From Plasmodium brasilianum (lineage: Eukaryota > Apicomplexa > Aconoidasida > Haemosporida > Plasmodiidae), in the NCBI RefSeq assembly GCF_023973825.1, contig NC_090127.1:1722501-1786500 (forward strand): DNA of 64,000 bases, read 5' to 3'. This document shows positions 13,317 to 25,077 of the stretch, one piece after another. Position numbers and translations under genes: made by a program. The notes beneath the pieces were generated by a model. It searched no databases. It saw only the letters and a program-made list of their open reading frames with translations, and was not told the origin of the DNA. Numbering within the stretch: the stretch's first letter is position 1; each line of letters opens with the position of its first letter.

Positions 13317-14429
13317 CTACATGTAATTGTCTTCATAGATAATCTTGTAGTGGTCTATTTTTTTCCTTTCCTCTTTTTCATTTAATGAATCTTGAATTAA
13401 TTCATTTTCTGCATTTATTATGTCATCATGAGTGTAACATAACTTATATTTATCTAAGAAGTCTTTATTTACAGTGGTAAAATAAATACTCCATTTGTAT
13501 ATGCTTAATATATCTCTGCACTGCTTATTATAATTACATACATATAAACAGAAGGCTAATGATTCCAGGCAAGAAAGTTTATATGGTTTTCCATAATTTA
13601 TACTGTTCACGGCTATGGAGTATGGTAATTTTCTTTGATTAGTGAATTTAATTTTTTTTAACAAATCTACTGATTTCCAAGAACAGTCAATTACTGACAA
13701 GCCAAAATTTTCAATAATTTGCTTATCATATAGAGAAAAATATTTATCACCGTATGGAGTTAATACTATTCCTTTAAACTTTTTATTTACTTGAACTTTT
13801 TTTATTTTTTTAAAGCGATATAACTTTTTGCATGAACATTTATTATTTTGGCATTCATTATAATCAATCATAAAAAGTTTTATTTCTTGTACATCTTCCT
13901 TTTTGTTTTCTTTCTGGGAATATTCATCAAATTTTTCGCTAATTTCTTCAGTAATATCGGCATCATCCATCGTGTCAATTCCAACTGTTGTTTCTTTTTC
14001 ACTCAACATATCTTTACTTTGATTAGTTCCTTTTGGTTTATGATTTCTACATCTACTATTATCATCATCATCATCCATTACGTTGTTATAAAGTGTTCGA
14101 CATGTGACAACACTTTCTTTACTCTCTGAATTTGTCCTTTCTCCTTTTATTCCTTTACCTATTTCTTTACCTATTTCTTTTCCCATTTCTTTTCCCATTT
14201 CTTTTCCCATTTCTTTTCCACTTTCCTTTTCCTTTTCTCTTCTTCTCAGAACGCTCGTATGGTTATCCATATTAAAATTCCCTTCATTAGGCATTCCATT
14301 TCCTAACTCCTTTTTCATAATACATTTCACATCTTCACCATTTTTGCCTTTTTGCTTATTCCTTTCATTAATTAGTTTGACTAAATTATGAATTGAGTAC
14401 TTTTTCTTTTCCAAAATTTGCCTTTTCAT
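13317..14429 (-). CDS. TSR3: TSR3-like 18S rRNA aminocarboxypropyltransferase
   Basis: Open frame of 370 residues. The C-terminal 170 residues carry the TSR3 signature in order: DYNECQNNKCSCKKL, FKGIVLTPYGDKYFS, IIENFGLSVIDCSWKSVD, RKLPYSIAVNSINYGKPYKLS, CLESLAFCLYV and a KW motif near the end. TSR3 transfers the aminocarboxypropyl group of S-adenosylmethionine to a hypermodified pseudouridine of 18S rRNA late in small-subunit maturation, in the cytoplasm. The N-terminal 190 residues are a charged parasite-specific extension with a short tandem repeat of Gly-Lys-Glu-Met/Ile (about 14145-14225) and Asp/Glu-rich stretches; the family normally starts close to the conserved core. The ATG at 14429 is the first in frame. 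Assignment rests on several well-spaced motifs. Confidence 0.88.
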   Translation of the reverse strand: MKRQILEKKKYSIHNLVKLINERNKQKGKNGEDVKCIMKKELGNGMPNEGNFNMDNHTSVLRRREKEKESGKEMGKEMGKEMGKEIGKEIGKGIKGERTNSESKESVVTCRTLYNNVMDDDDDNSRCRNHKPKGTNQSKDMLSEKETTVGIDTMDDADITEEISEKFDEYSQKENKKEDVQEIKLFMIDYNECQNNKCSCKKLYRFKKIKKVQVNKKFKGIVLTPYGDKYFSLYDKQIIENFGLSVIDCSWKSVDLLKKIKFTNQRKLPYSIAVNSINYGKPYKLSCLESLAFCLYVCNYNKQCRDILSIYKWSIYFTTVNKDFLDKYKLCYTHDDIINAENELIQDSLNEKEERKKIDHYKIIYEDNYM

Positions 14430-15484
14430 TGTATTCTCTATGAGAAAAAAAAAAAAATAAAATAAAATAATAATGTATTTTTTATCACTATTGGGCTAGC
14501 TTTTTTTATACGACTATATATGTATAATAAATACACGTATGTACATGTATATACATACATAAACACAAATACGTACATCCTTAGCAAACTGATCGAATTT
14601 CAACCTTCTTTAAATTATGATCCTTCTTAATTTCTCCTGTTTTATAAAAATATGTATCTTTCGTTCATCTACTGTTGAGGTCCCAGGTATTTTCTTATAA
14701 TTAACTTGTGCATATTTATATGTATACATATGAGTATATGCATACATATGTAAGTTACTTTCATTTCGCGTAACCTGCTATCAAGCAGTTTCGAATAAAA
14801 TCAAAAAATTAAAAAAAAAAATAATAAAATACTTTACGAAAATAAGGGAATCAATTGTTGCATATTTGTTAATAATATACTTTGTTGATATATAAAAAAA
14901 AAAAAAAAAAGGTAGATTGAATAAAATAAATATTAGTGATACAGTAATTTATTAAGTGAAAATGGAATTTGTTGTTTTATGAATTATTGCTTTAATTATA
15001 AAATAATATGTAATGTGTTATACAAGTAATAAAATATTACAAAAATACACATGATATGTGTATATATATATATATATATATATCATATATTTGTAATATA
15101 TATGTATGTATAAAAAGGAAAAACTTATTTGATAACAGGTATTCTGCGATGAAAATGTGGTAATTAGTAGTTTAAATTAATCCTTATCCTTTTATCAAAT
15201 ACTTTTTGGAAAAAAACGAAAAGAAAAAAGATAAAGCGACTGAACAAAAAAATTGACAATTTTTTCTTATAGAAATGCGATTTAAAACATTATTCTTACT
15301 TAAAATTTTTTTTTTTATCTTTTTAAAATATATATTTTAAACTAATGTATATATATCTATATTTGTGTATATATATATATATATATTATATAATATATAT
15401 ATATATATATATATAGATAGATAGATAGATATAGATATAGATGTATGTATATATTCTTTTTTATAAAAGAAAAAGAAAAAAAAA
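14430..15484. other. Intergenic between divergent genes
   Basis: Shared 5' flank of the TSR3-like gene (-) and the apicoplast-leader gene (+). Contains long (TA)n (15061-15083, 15368-15413), a short GATA repeat (about 15413-15440) and poly-A. No exon recognised. Confidence 0.55.
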
Positions 15485-17278
15485 ATGATAATACAAATTG
15501 TTCTATTTGTTATTGTAACTATTAAAACATATTATAGTTTTCACATTAATTATAAAATTTTACCAAAAAACAAATACAACAAAAATTATACAAGAAAGGT
15601 TCAATCTGTAAACTATATGTATAAATATGAAAATACAAAATCAAGAAAATTTAAAAATAAAATATTGTCTTTTTTTTCAAACTACTTCACCGATGAAAAT
15701 GACAAGTACAATTTAAGTTAGTACCAAAGGAAAAAAAAATATATAAAAATACTTATATATATATATATATGTGATTATGCGTAATTTTTCAAGTACTGAC
15801 ACTTGAATGACTTACCATAACTTAAATATAATTATTTTAAGTATAAATATATATATATACATGTACGTACGTACGCACATGAATAAAATATCTAAATATA
15901 AAAAAAGTACGGGCTAATGCTTCTCCAAATAGAGGGGGAAAAAAAAAAGAGAAAAAAAATACATCATACCTGAAAATAAAAAAATTTTTTTTTTTTTTTT
16001 TTGTATTCAGATGAAGAGGAAGAAGAATACTTGAAGATGTTAGGTACGACTGATAGTGATGATTTCAAAGATCTAGTTAAATCACATGAAGAGTTTCTTA
16101 AAACGTGTAGTGATATTAAGAGCAAATTAAAATATAAAGATATATTTTTTTTTATTACACAGAAAATAATTAAAAAAAATTTACATGACTTTAAAAGAAA
16201 ACAAAAATTTAATATTTTTGGAAAAGATGAATATACTAGCGAATTATCAATTGATTATATAAAAAGCTCAAATATCGAAGAAAGAATTAAAGAACAGATG
16301 ATCAAAAAGTTAAGTGATGAAATGGAGACCAAAAGATATTTCCTTCTGCGTATCTTTAAGTGGTAATCATACAATCAAAAATAAGGGAATATATACATAC
16401 TTACATTACTATAAAAATATTAAATGATAATTATATATATTGTTACTCCATGTTACATATAATGGAACATGTTAGTAAGTGCTCCGCTTTTTTTGTATAT
16501 TCCTTGTGTATCACACATATATCCACCCACACTTATGCATATATATAGGAAGGGAATTTTGAATATAATTAACATAAGTACATTGATGCTACCCATTAGT
16601 TTTATTGGTTTGCTTTTATCAAAGATGGGCCTCTTTTCTGTTGCTGTAAATATGTTACTGACTGCACATTTTTTAACTTTCAATAAAGATCAAAAGAAAA
16701 ATATGAAGGCATCTACTTTACTTTTAACCCTGTTACCCATAGTGCTACATACGTCCCTAGGTACAGTTTGCAGCAACATATTCCTTAAATATTATAAGGT
16801 AATAGTACATAAATGCGTGGTCGTACATATAAATGTATATATATAAAAGTGTAAATATCGACATATACATATAAACGCAAAAAAACATACATATATATAA
16901 TATAAATGCACCACTCAAATCGCAAAAGTCATAGTAAAATGTAATAAGGAAAAATGATACGGCAGAGTGCTAAGTGACCAATTATATTTAGCTATTATTC
17001 ATGACTCATTTAATTTGATATTTCACCATATGCGAATGTTATTTTTATATTTCTTCATATATTTGTTCTTTTTATTCTTTTTCTCACAGTTTAATTTACC
17101 CGCATTTGTCAGAACGGAAAACGTTTTATCTTTTTTCATCAATATACAACTGTATATAGCCTCCTTAATTTATTTTATTAATTATGACAATGAGGTAGAT
17201 ACAGAACAAATTAATGATAATTTTAAAAATGATTATATTGATTTTAATAATAATATACCATCGAACGACGATATATAA
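15485..17278 (+). CDS. Predicted apicoplast membrane protein, possibly CPP1/DUF3353-like (four exons)
   Basis: Proposed exons 15485-15716, 16011-16362, 16549-16760 and 16968-17278 give 368 residues with every phase matching. The third junction is the least sure: the better-looking donor at 16799 does not match the phase of the next exon, so AG|GTACAG at 16761 is preferred. The N-terminus is a hydrophobic signal peptide (MIIQIVLFVIVTIKTYYSF) followed by a Lys/Asn/Tyr-rich basic stretch, the classic bipartite leader for the apicoplast. Next comes an acidic helical region (YLKMLGTTDSDDFKDLVKSH), then about four hydrophobic segments, two on each side of the third junction. A helical J-like region followed by membrane spans resembles the plastid CPP1/DUF3353 family, but that link is tentative. 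The tail is acidic and Asn-rich. Confidence 0.7.
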
Positions 17279-18556
17279 AACAAGAATTTATTCGAAAATT
17301 TCTTTTTTTTTTTTTTTTTTTTTTTCTTCATTTAATTTTATTTTTTCCTTTTTGTTCATTTCCTTTTTTTTCGTATTATTATACTTTATTTAATTGTATT
17401 TTATTTTAACTTATTTTCCTCTTGTTACTTTTATTTATTTTATTTTTTCATTTCTTTTTTTTTTTTTTTTTTTTTTGGTCCTTTTTCTTATATTTACAAC
17501 AAAGAACAATTAATATTTAAGAAAAATACGAAAAAAATTTTTTAACAGTTACTCATTATACGTGCAAAAACAATTTGAAAAAAAAAAAAAATTATGTATT
17601 TTTTATTTTTGAAAAAATATTATCTTTGGTTCATTAAAAATAAGGAAAGTGTAATATCAGTTTAACACAAAATTATAAAAATCAAATATATAAAAAAATA
17701 TTAAAAAAATAATACATGTGATATGTGCTTTTTTTTATATCAAGGAAGCGCATATATTGTAATTCGTCAAAAAGAGAAAATAAGAAGCCCTTACACACTA
17801 TTGTATACGTGATATAGTAGTGCATTAAATAAATCTCATCCTGAGTGATAAAAGTATGTGTGTAATATTATACATATATATGTATATATGCATAAAACAA
17901 ATGTATATATATATTTATATGGGTATATAGTAAAATATACATGTAATATGCTGTATACATATATTCACACTGTGTAAATATTTGCGTATTTTATTCTAAA
18001 TTATACATAATGGTACGTATATTACACACGCGGATGTAAATTATGCATATTTGTCATAAATGCACATACCACATATATATATGCAATTATATGTATATAG
18101 AATTTTATGTATATAGAATTATATATGAAATTATATGTATACGTAATTGTATGTATAAGTAATTATATGTATAAGTAATTATATGTATAAGTAATTATAT
18201 GTATAAGTAATTATATGTATAAGTAATTATATGTATAAGTAATTATATGTATAAGTAATTATATGTATAAGTAATTATATTTATAACAAATTATATGTGT
18301 TCAAACTTGTTTACATATGTATTTATATATACATGTAATTTTATGCATTTATATTTATATATTCATAATTATATTTTTTTTTCTTCATATTTTACTGAAG
18401 TACACTAAATCATATGCGCGAAATAAGTGTACTATTAGTACGTGCACATGATAAACAATTTTTATACTTAGTGTGATAGAGCATATTGTTTGTATGGCAC
18501 TTGTATTATATATATTTTTTTTTCACGTAATGCAGTACATAATATATGAGCTACAA

Positions 18557-18589
<33 letters not shown>

Positions 18590-18769
18590 TATATAAATAA
18601 ACTCGTTTGAGCTATAAGAACAAAATAAATAGCTCAAATTTTAGATGAACTGTTTCGCTCTCGATAATCATATATATATTTACCCAATTGATCCAACTTT
18701 ATGTAAAAAATATGAAAATTTAAAGGAGTTCCAAAAAAAAAAAAAAAAGAAAGAAAGAAAAAAAGGACA
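17279..18769. other. Intergenic between convergent genes, with tandem repeats
   Basis: Long poly-T tracts (about 17304-17326, 17457-17476), TA-rich DNA and the 16-bp tandem array described separately. It separates the 3' ends of the 15485 gene (+) and the minus-strand exons starting at 18770. No coding exon seen. Confidence 0.5.
18129..18295. repeat. 16-bp tandem repeat, about ten copies
   Basis: Units of AATTATATGTATAAGT run head to tail; the first units (…TATACGT, AATTGTATG…) and the last (…TTATAACA) are diverged while the central ones are essentially identical. The edges drift as in a locally expanded minisatellite. It lies between two convergent genes, outside coding sequence. Confidence 0.9.
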
Positions 18770-19049
18770 TTATTTACTAGGGAAATCAATTAAATCGTAT
18801 AATTTGAAAAATGATATGTTACTTTTTAAATCTTTTAATCTATCGATAATTCGTATATTTCTATTTTCGTAGAAGTTAAAAGAAAACGGTTCTTCATTGT
18901 CACTATCGAAGTCTTGTTCTTTATCATAATTATTTTTTAAAACTTTACGTAAATCAAATGAATCATATTTGTTATAAGTTAAGTTGAAATATTTGTCACT
19001 TTTGTTTTCTACATTTGTCACATTTTGAAAAAAGTCTTTTTCCCGTAAC
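18770..19049 (-). CDS. 3'-terminal exon of an unresolved minus-strand gene
   Basis: A frame of about 93 codons with clear coding character (LREKDFFQNVTNVENKSD…, ending LYDLIDFPSK) and an acidic DSDNEEP patch. It begins right after a pyrimidine-rich tract and a TAG acceptor (minus strand, 19052-19050), so it is a last exon, not a complete gene. It may belong to the RRF-like gene upstream, or to a separate small gene whose 5' exons lie in 19050-19640. A candidate 29-base exon at 19355-19383 has acceptor and donor signals. I do not recognise the protein. Confidence 0.45.
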
Positions 19050-19053
19050 CTAC

Positions 19054-19096
<43 letters not shown>

Positions 19097-19638
19097 AAGT
19101 AAAAAAAATTAAATACAAGTAAAAACAAAATAAAGTAAAAAAAAAAAACAAAATAAAGTGAAAAATAAACAAAATAGAGTAAAAAATATATAAAATACAG
19201 TAAAAAGTTTTATAGTATATAATAACATATAAAATAAATAAAATAAAATAGAAATAAATAAAATAAAATAGAAATAAATAAAATAAAATAATAAAAAAAA
19301 GCACATAGTGCTTTTAAATGACAATAAATTATAATCTTTGAATATGTATCCTACATGTAACAAATCTGATACTCCATAAATAACTAAATTTGCAAAAAAA
19401 ATTACTGCATCACCATGATATAGTTATGTATTCCAATTTTGCGTCAAAAAAAAAAAAAATTAAATTAACTAGTATAGAATGTGTCATGTATATGTATATA
19501 CACCATTAATTATATGTATGCGCTTATTTGTATGCGTATAGGTATGGTAGTGTATACATGTAAATATATTCTCAAAAAAGATGAACAATGAAAATAAACA
19601 CCTTTTCACGCAATATATGTAACAATGAATTTTTTATT

Positions 19639-21430
19639 TTACTTGTACGAATCTATTTGACGTAGGTACTTTCTTGTAATTTTGTCAATTTTTTTTTTTT
19701 TTAATGTATTCTTTTCTTCTTCTATTTCCTCTATTATACTTCAATACGAAAACATGCAGTGAAAAACAAAAAAAAGTAAAATATTTTAGCATTTTATGAA
19801 AAAAAAAAAAAAAAAAAAGACATAAAAAAAAGTAGTTTGCAGTAAATAACAATTAAAAAAAGGTTTATGTGAAAAAAAAAAAATAAATAAAATAATTACT
19901 TTTTGAAGTACTTAGAGAAATTATCAAGGTTTATGTTATTATCCCTCTTAATAACTGCGATGTCTTTTTTTATGCACTCGTAAAAATTGCTAATTGTACA
20001 TCTGTAGTCTTCCTATATATATATACATATAATAAAATATAATTGAATAAGGAACAAATATGAAAGATCCACTGCGTTTTTATGATATATTTTTTTCTAA
20101 GAACCAATGCGTTATAATAGAAATAATCACATGCAACATTTTTCTTTCCTTTAAATGTTGAAAAGTCATATGTACTTGTATATACATATTTACGAAAACA
20201 AATCTTAATGCATAAACTTTTAAATGTGTGTATTTGCATATATATAGACATGCATATATGTATATATATATGTATATAGATATAAATATATAGATATATA
20301 GATATAGATAGATATAGATATATAGATATATGTATTATTCTGTATAGGCATACTATTATCATGTTTATGGCATGCAAATGTTCACCTTCATTACCAACAT
20401 TAGCTCTAAAAGTGCTATTCTATAAAATGTTAATCAAAAATTTAGTTTAAACATTTACATATTTAAGCTTATATAATTGCGTAACTATATCAAACTAAAT
20501 GTACAATTAAAATTTTTTATTTTATCACTAATTAACAACAACGTAAAAAAAAAAAAAAAATAATAAAAAAAAATAAAAAATTATAAAATACATATTTTTC
20601 TCCTCAAAGGAAAATAAAGCACGCTTAAAACATGTTATAGAGAGAAAAAAAGATAAGCGAAAAAAAAAAAAATAATAATAACGAAACATAGATAGGAAAC
20701 AAAGCATAACATAAATCAACATGAGCAACAAAATATAACTAAAGAATATAGTATGTGATATTATATTAAACAGGACAAAAAAAAAAAAAAGCATAAAATA
20801 AAAATAAATAAATAAATAAAAAAGAAGTTCACATTTTTGTAAAAGTATGTGTTATCTATATTTACAGGTTTTTAATAAATAAAAATTTGTATAATTAAAA
20901 AATGAAAATAACAGTAGTATGTACTTGAAAAGTAAAACTATGAATATAGTTATAGAGCTTCATAACTTCAAAAGAGATGTTAGTTTCGGTGAAAAACAAA
21001 ACAAGCAAAAATAAATTAATCAAGAGTATAAGTAACAAGCGTAAAAGGAACAATTAGTTATTAATTTGTTAATTTCATATGGTTATGCAACATATATTTT
21101 TTTTGTCATTTAATTTATAAATGGAATATATTCTCTTATTTTTGAATGTGTAGTACACTCATTTAATTTTAATTCCTTTCTATCTTTTCATTTTAAGTTT
21201 TCCATTAATTATTTATAATATATGCAATAATACTAATTAATTTGTTAAAAGGCTGATGATGAGGAATATATAAAGTAAGAAAATAAAATGCAACATAAAA
21301 ATAGTATATAATATAAATTTATTTACTTGCTTCAATTTTAATAACATTTTTAAGTTTTCCTTTTTTCTTCTTTTATTTCTTCGAATACGCTTTTTAAGTA
21401 TTGAATTTATTAGAAAAGTTCTCTTACTCC
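19639..21430 (-). CDS. Ribosome recycling factor-like gene, exons only partly resolved
   Basis: Three minus-strand exons together read like the second half of ribosome recycling factor. 20419-20386 ends ALLELMLVMK; 20012-19900 begins EDYRCTISNFYECIKKDIAV and continues IKRDNNINLDNFSKYFKK; about 19730-19639 reads EEIEEEKNTLKKKKIDKITR and ends LRQIDSYK. In RRF the order is PPL(T)EERR, then KVAIRNIRRD, then an EDE…KLTDKYIKKID helix, which fits. RRF splits post-termination ribosomes with EF-G; in apicomplexans it serves the apicoplast or mitochondrion. The first join is in phase. The second is not with any donor/acceptor pair I found, so a microexon or one-base error is likely. Candidate upstream exons are 20969-20931 (MKLYNYIHSFTFQ) and a basic exon at 21430-21327 (SKRTFLINSILKKRIRR). 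The start codon is unknown. Confidence 0.5.
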
Positions 21431-22167
21431 CTAAAAGGAAAAAGGATATATAGTATATAAGTAATCATTACATAGTTCTTCAAGCAGTACTCTCAGAACT
21501 ATGATTAGCAGTATTGTTATTATATATATTGTCAGTATTGCTGCTATAATCAGTATTTTTTTGAGCAATACTATTATAAGCAGAATTGATATTAAGTGTA
21601 TTGTTGTTAACAGTATTTCTTTTAAGTGTACTGTAGTTAGCAGTATTGATATTAAGTGTATTGTTGTTAACAGTATTGTTACAAGAAGTATTGTTACAAG
21701 AAGTATTGTTATTAGTAGTATTGTTGTAAGCTGTATTGCTATTATTAGAATAGTTAAAAGTATATCTATTTGCAGTGCTATTGTTGGAAGTAGTATTTTT
21801 GGATGTAATAGTTGTTACTGATGCACATGGTGGTATTCAAAATATAACTATATTAACGTTTTTCTTTTATAATATTATTTTAATTTGTTTCAAATTATTA
21901 TATTATATTCATATATAATGTTTTCGCTATTTTCTTAGTGCACTTCAACAATTTTTATATCTACTTTCTGTATTAAAAGAAATTTTTTTTTTTTTTTTTT
22001 TTTCTCTCGCTCTCTTTTGTTGTTCATGACATATTTTTTTTATATTTTTATATATTTTTATATTTTTTTTTATTTTTTTATTTATGTTTTATTTGTTTAC
22101 ATTTTAATTTTGTTCTCGTTCATTCTGTATTGTTTCTGTTTTTTCAATTTTTCATTTTTTCATTCTT
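21431..22167. other. Gap containing Asn/Thr-rich repeat DNA
   Basis: Holds the degenerate trinucleotide-based repeat described separately (about 21480-21830), then poly-T DNA (about 21977-22003) up to the stop codon of the next minus-strand gene. No complete gene seen. Confidence 0.45.
21480..21830 (-). repeat. Degenerate Asn/Thr-rich repeat, open on the minus strand
   Basis: On the plus strand the DNA repeats AGCAGTATTG / AACAGTATTGTT blocks with variants. On the minus strand it is open for more than 100 codons and would encode asparagine-rich tripeptide repeats (NNT, NTS, LNIN). The frame lacks an ATG and ends in TGA at 21482-21480, so it is either an internal exon or non-coding. A donor at 21490 would join it in phase to the basic exon at 21430 of the RRF-like gene, but that intron would be only 60 bases. 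Asn-rich tracts are normal inside Plasmodium exons. Confidence 0.4.
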
Positions 22168-23658
22168 TCAAATCTTACTTAATGCTCTTCCTTCGTTCAT
22201 TAATAAGGTTTCACTGTGAGAAGACAAAAATTTTCCTGTGGAAACGTAATAATTATTAACACCGCAAAATTTTTTTAACTTGTTTTTATTTGTAACAAAA
22301 TAATCATTATTTGCACCTTCGTATTTAGTGATATCTTTACTTAAATATTGCATCCTTTCATATAAGCTATTATCACAATTATCTGTACATGTTAAATCGA
22401 TGTTATTGTAAATTTTATAAACACTTAACGCATTTCTACATATTCCTCTTTTGTCTCCTCCCCTTAATAAAAAATTATTAGAACTATTCAGATTTTTGAA
22501 CATTCCATCAGTTAGAACAAGTTTATAAAAATGTTGATGACTTCCTTTTTTCCTGATTTTATCATATATATTATATTTGTTATTATATTTGTTATTATAT
22601 TTGTTATTATGTTTGTTATTATTATTGTTTTTATTATTGTTATTATTATTATTGTTATTACTATTATTGTTATTACTATTACAATTAATATTGCTATTAT
22701 TATTACAAGTATTATTACTGCTATTATTACTGCTATTGTTACTGCTATTATTACTGCCATTGTTATTATTATTATTGTTAATGATATTACGATTATCATT
22801 AAATTTGTAATTTTCCGCTATTGTGCAGGTTTGTAAGGCATTATTTTCCCTTTTCTCAGAAATTTTTCCACGATACTTACTTTTTATATGATCATTATCA
22901 TAAAGCATAATATTTTTTAAAGTATACAAAAAATTATAACTGTAACTTCTCTTTTGTAATACTAATTTATCAATTTCGTACTTTTGAATGTTACTATTTA
23001 TTTTATTAAATAATGTACTCATGCTTCTGTTTAAGATGCTATAACAATGTTTGCTATTGTCATATATCTTTTTTTTTTTTTCCTGTAGAGACAAAAATTT
23101 TTTTAATTCGATCTTTATTTTACTATTTTCTTCTTCCTTTCTGCATGAGGACATTTCTAGTTGCTCATTTTTATTTTTCAGTTTTTCATTTTCTTCAATT
23201 AAAGTATTTAATTTCTCATGCAAATTATAAATATTTCGATTTTTTTCTTTTTCACATTTTAAGCTCTTTTCTAACTCGTATATATAATTTTCTTGATTCT
23301 CCGCATTTTCTAACCCTACTTTTAATTTTTCAATTAATTTTTTATTCCTATTTCTTAAGTTTTCCAGATTTTCATCTATGTAACAAAAATTATCCCTTAA
23401 AAAGTTTTTAATATTTATAATAAAATTTTGAGAAAAGTATTCTATATACTTTTCATCAATTTCTTCTTTATTATGGTTCCATGCATGAAATTTATTATGT
23501 ATATTATATGCATTTTCGATACAACTATCATATATATGCGTGTACTTTTCATTATGGCTACAATTTATTTTTCGGTTTAAATCCTTTAAAAAATTATTAA
23601 ACAAACTAAATTCTAGATAAACATTATTTAAATAAATACTTCCAATTTGTGTACTCAT
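22168..23658 (-). CDS. Coiled-coil, asparagine-rich protein of unknown function
   Basis: Single frame of 496 residues starting at the ATG at 23658 (MSTQIGSIYLNN); the eight codons upstream begin with TTG and are not needed. Residues about 100-200 form a Lys/Glu-rich coiled coil with heptad spacing (ELEKSLKCEKEKNRN, LNTLIEENEKLKNKNEQLE). Around residues 290-370 there is an Asn homopolymer region with NNSSN and NKYNNKYN repeats. The C-terminal 100 residues return to mixed composition (CTDNCDNSLYERMQYLSKDI). No enzyme motif, membrane span or signal peptide is visible. I do not recognise the family; a structural or cytoskeletal scaffold is only a guess from the coiled coil. Confidence 0.75.
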   Translation of the reverse strand: MSTQIGSIYLNNVYLEFSLFNNFLKDLNRKINCSHNEKYTHIYDSCIENAYNIHNKFHAWNHNKEEIDEKYIEYFSQNFIINIKNFLRDNFCYIDENLENLRNRNKKLIEKLKVGLENAENQENYIYELEKSLKCEKEKNRNIYNLHEKLNTLIEENEKLKNKNEQLEMSSCRKEEENSKIKIELKKFLSLQEKKKKIYDNSKHCYSILNRSMSTLFNKINSNIQKYEIDKLVLQKRSYSYNFLYTLKNIMLYDNDHIKSKYRGKISEKRENNALQTCTIAENYKFNDNRNIINNNNNNNGSNNSSNNSSNNSSNNTCNNNSNINCNSNNNNSNNNNNNNNNKNNNNNKHNNKYNNKYNNKYNIYDKIRKKGSHQHFYKLVLTDGMFKNLNSSNNFLLRGGDKRGICRNALSVYKIYNNIDLTCTDNCDNSLYERMQYLSKDITKYEGANNDYFVTNKNKLKKFCGVNNYYVSTGKFLSSHSETLLMNEGRALSKI

Positions 23659-25028
23659 TTTTGTTATATATATATTTGACAAAGAATAAAAAAAAAAAAA
23701 AAGGAACGAATCAAATTACACACAGTTGTATGTTTGATGGCAACATGTACATATATATAAATGTACCTACATATATACATATACGTACATACATACATAT
23801 AGGTGTGTATACATATTGCTCACAATATTTTGTTACATGTAAAAATGAGCAAATGTAAGCAGGTACATATACATGCACAAGTACACGCACATATATATTA
23901 TTAAATTGTGAATAATATAATGTTTATAGAAAAATTAAAAGTGTATTGAGCATTTAAAATTAAATTATGGAAAGCTCAAATCGAAAAAACAGAAGTAAAA
24001 ATTAGCAACTTGATGATCTTACAAATGGAATGGTATGGCAATATATTTCTATCTACAACTTATTATATGCGCAATTAGTGTTTAAATAAAAGTAAAAATA
24101 CTTGAATTATATACATATAAATATGTACATGTGTCAACATACCCAAAGATGTGTATATATATATATTTATATGTATGTATGCATGCTCCCTTGTTTTAAG
24201 TTTTGCTGCACTCACACAAGCAGAAAAAAAAGGGAAAAAAGATGCATTTAGGCCATGATTTGTGTATAGAAACTTTTTTAGTTCTTATTTTGCTTTAATC
24301 TTTTTTTGCAATTTAATATTTTACTTTATTTTTCTTGTACACATAAGTACACATATGTGTGAATGTTATTGCATTTAGTACATGTACATGCAGTTTCCTT
24401 AAAATTCTAAACAGCATAGAACAATTCATAATTTTTTTTTTTTTTTTTTTTTGTTCAACCCCCTAAAAAAATTATCAAAATAAAAAGAAATATCATAATA
24501 AAAATAAGCCTGTTTATATAAATTATTTTTACAAGAAATTATGCAAAAAAGGAAAAAATCGAAAAAGCAAAAACAAAACAAAAAAAATTAAAAAAAAAGT
24601 GGCATATCATTTCACTTATTTCACTTATATACATATATGATGGTCATTTATACATATGCAATATATCTTCAAGGAATTAAAATGCGGGATCAGTTTTTTT
24701 TTATTTATTTTTGTCATACAATATTTTCCACTCTATTACTATATATTTAAGAATAAATTTTTATATTATTTGAAATTTTTTATTTTATTTATAATGAAAA
24801 AATTGTAAAGTGAAAATGTGCATTCATTAAAATTAAAATCATTTTTTTTTTTTTTTTTTATGAGAGGGATATTTTCTACATTACGACAACGAAAAATTGT
24901 TTTTTTGTTCTAACTTATAAAGTATATATTATTATAAAAATGATTCCTAATTATACATATATTTTTTTTTTTTTCGTTTATTTTATTATTTTCTTTTTTT
25001 TTACCTGTTAAATGGGCTTTTTTCTCAA

Positions 25029-25077
<49 letters not shown>

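Noticed and set aside
22531..22836. Ile/Val- and Leu-rich frames opposite the coiled-coil gene
   Set aside because: Complement of the Asn-codon repeat; not a membrane protein gene.
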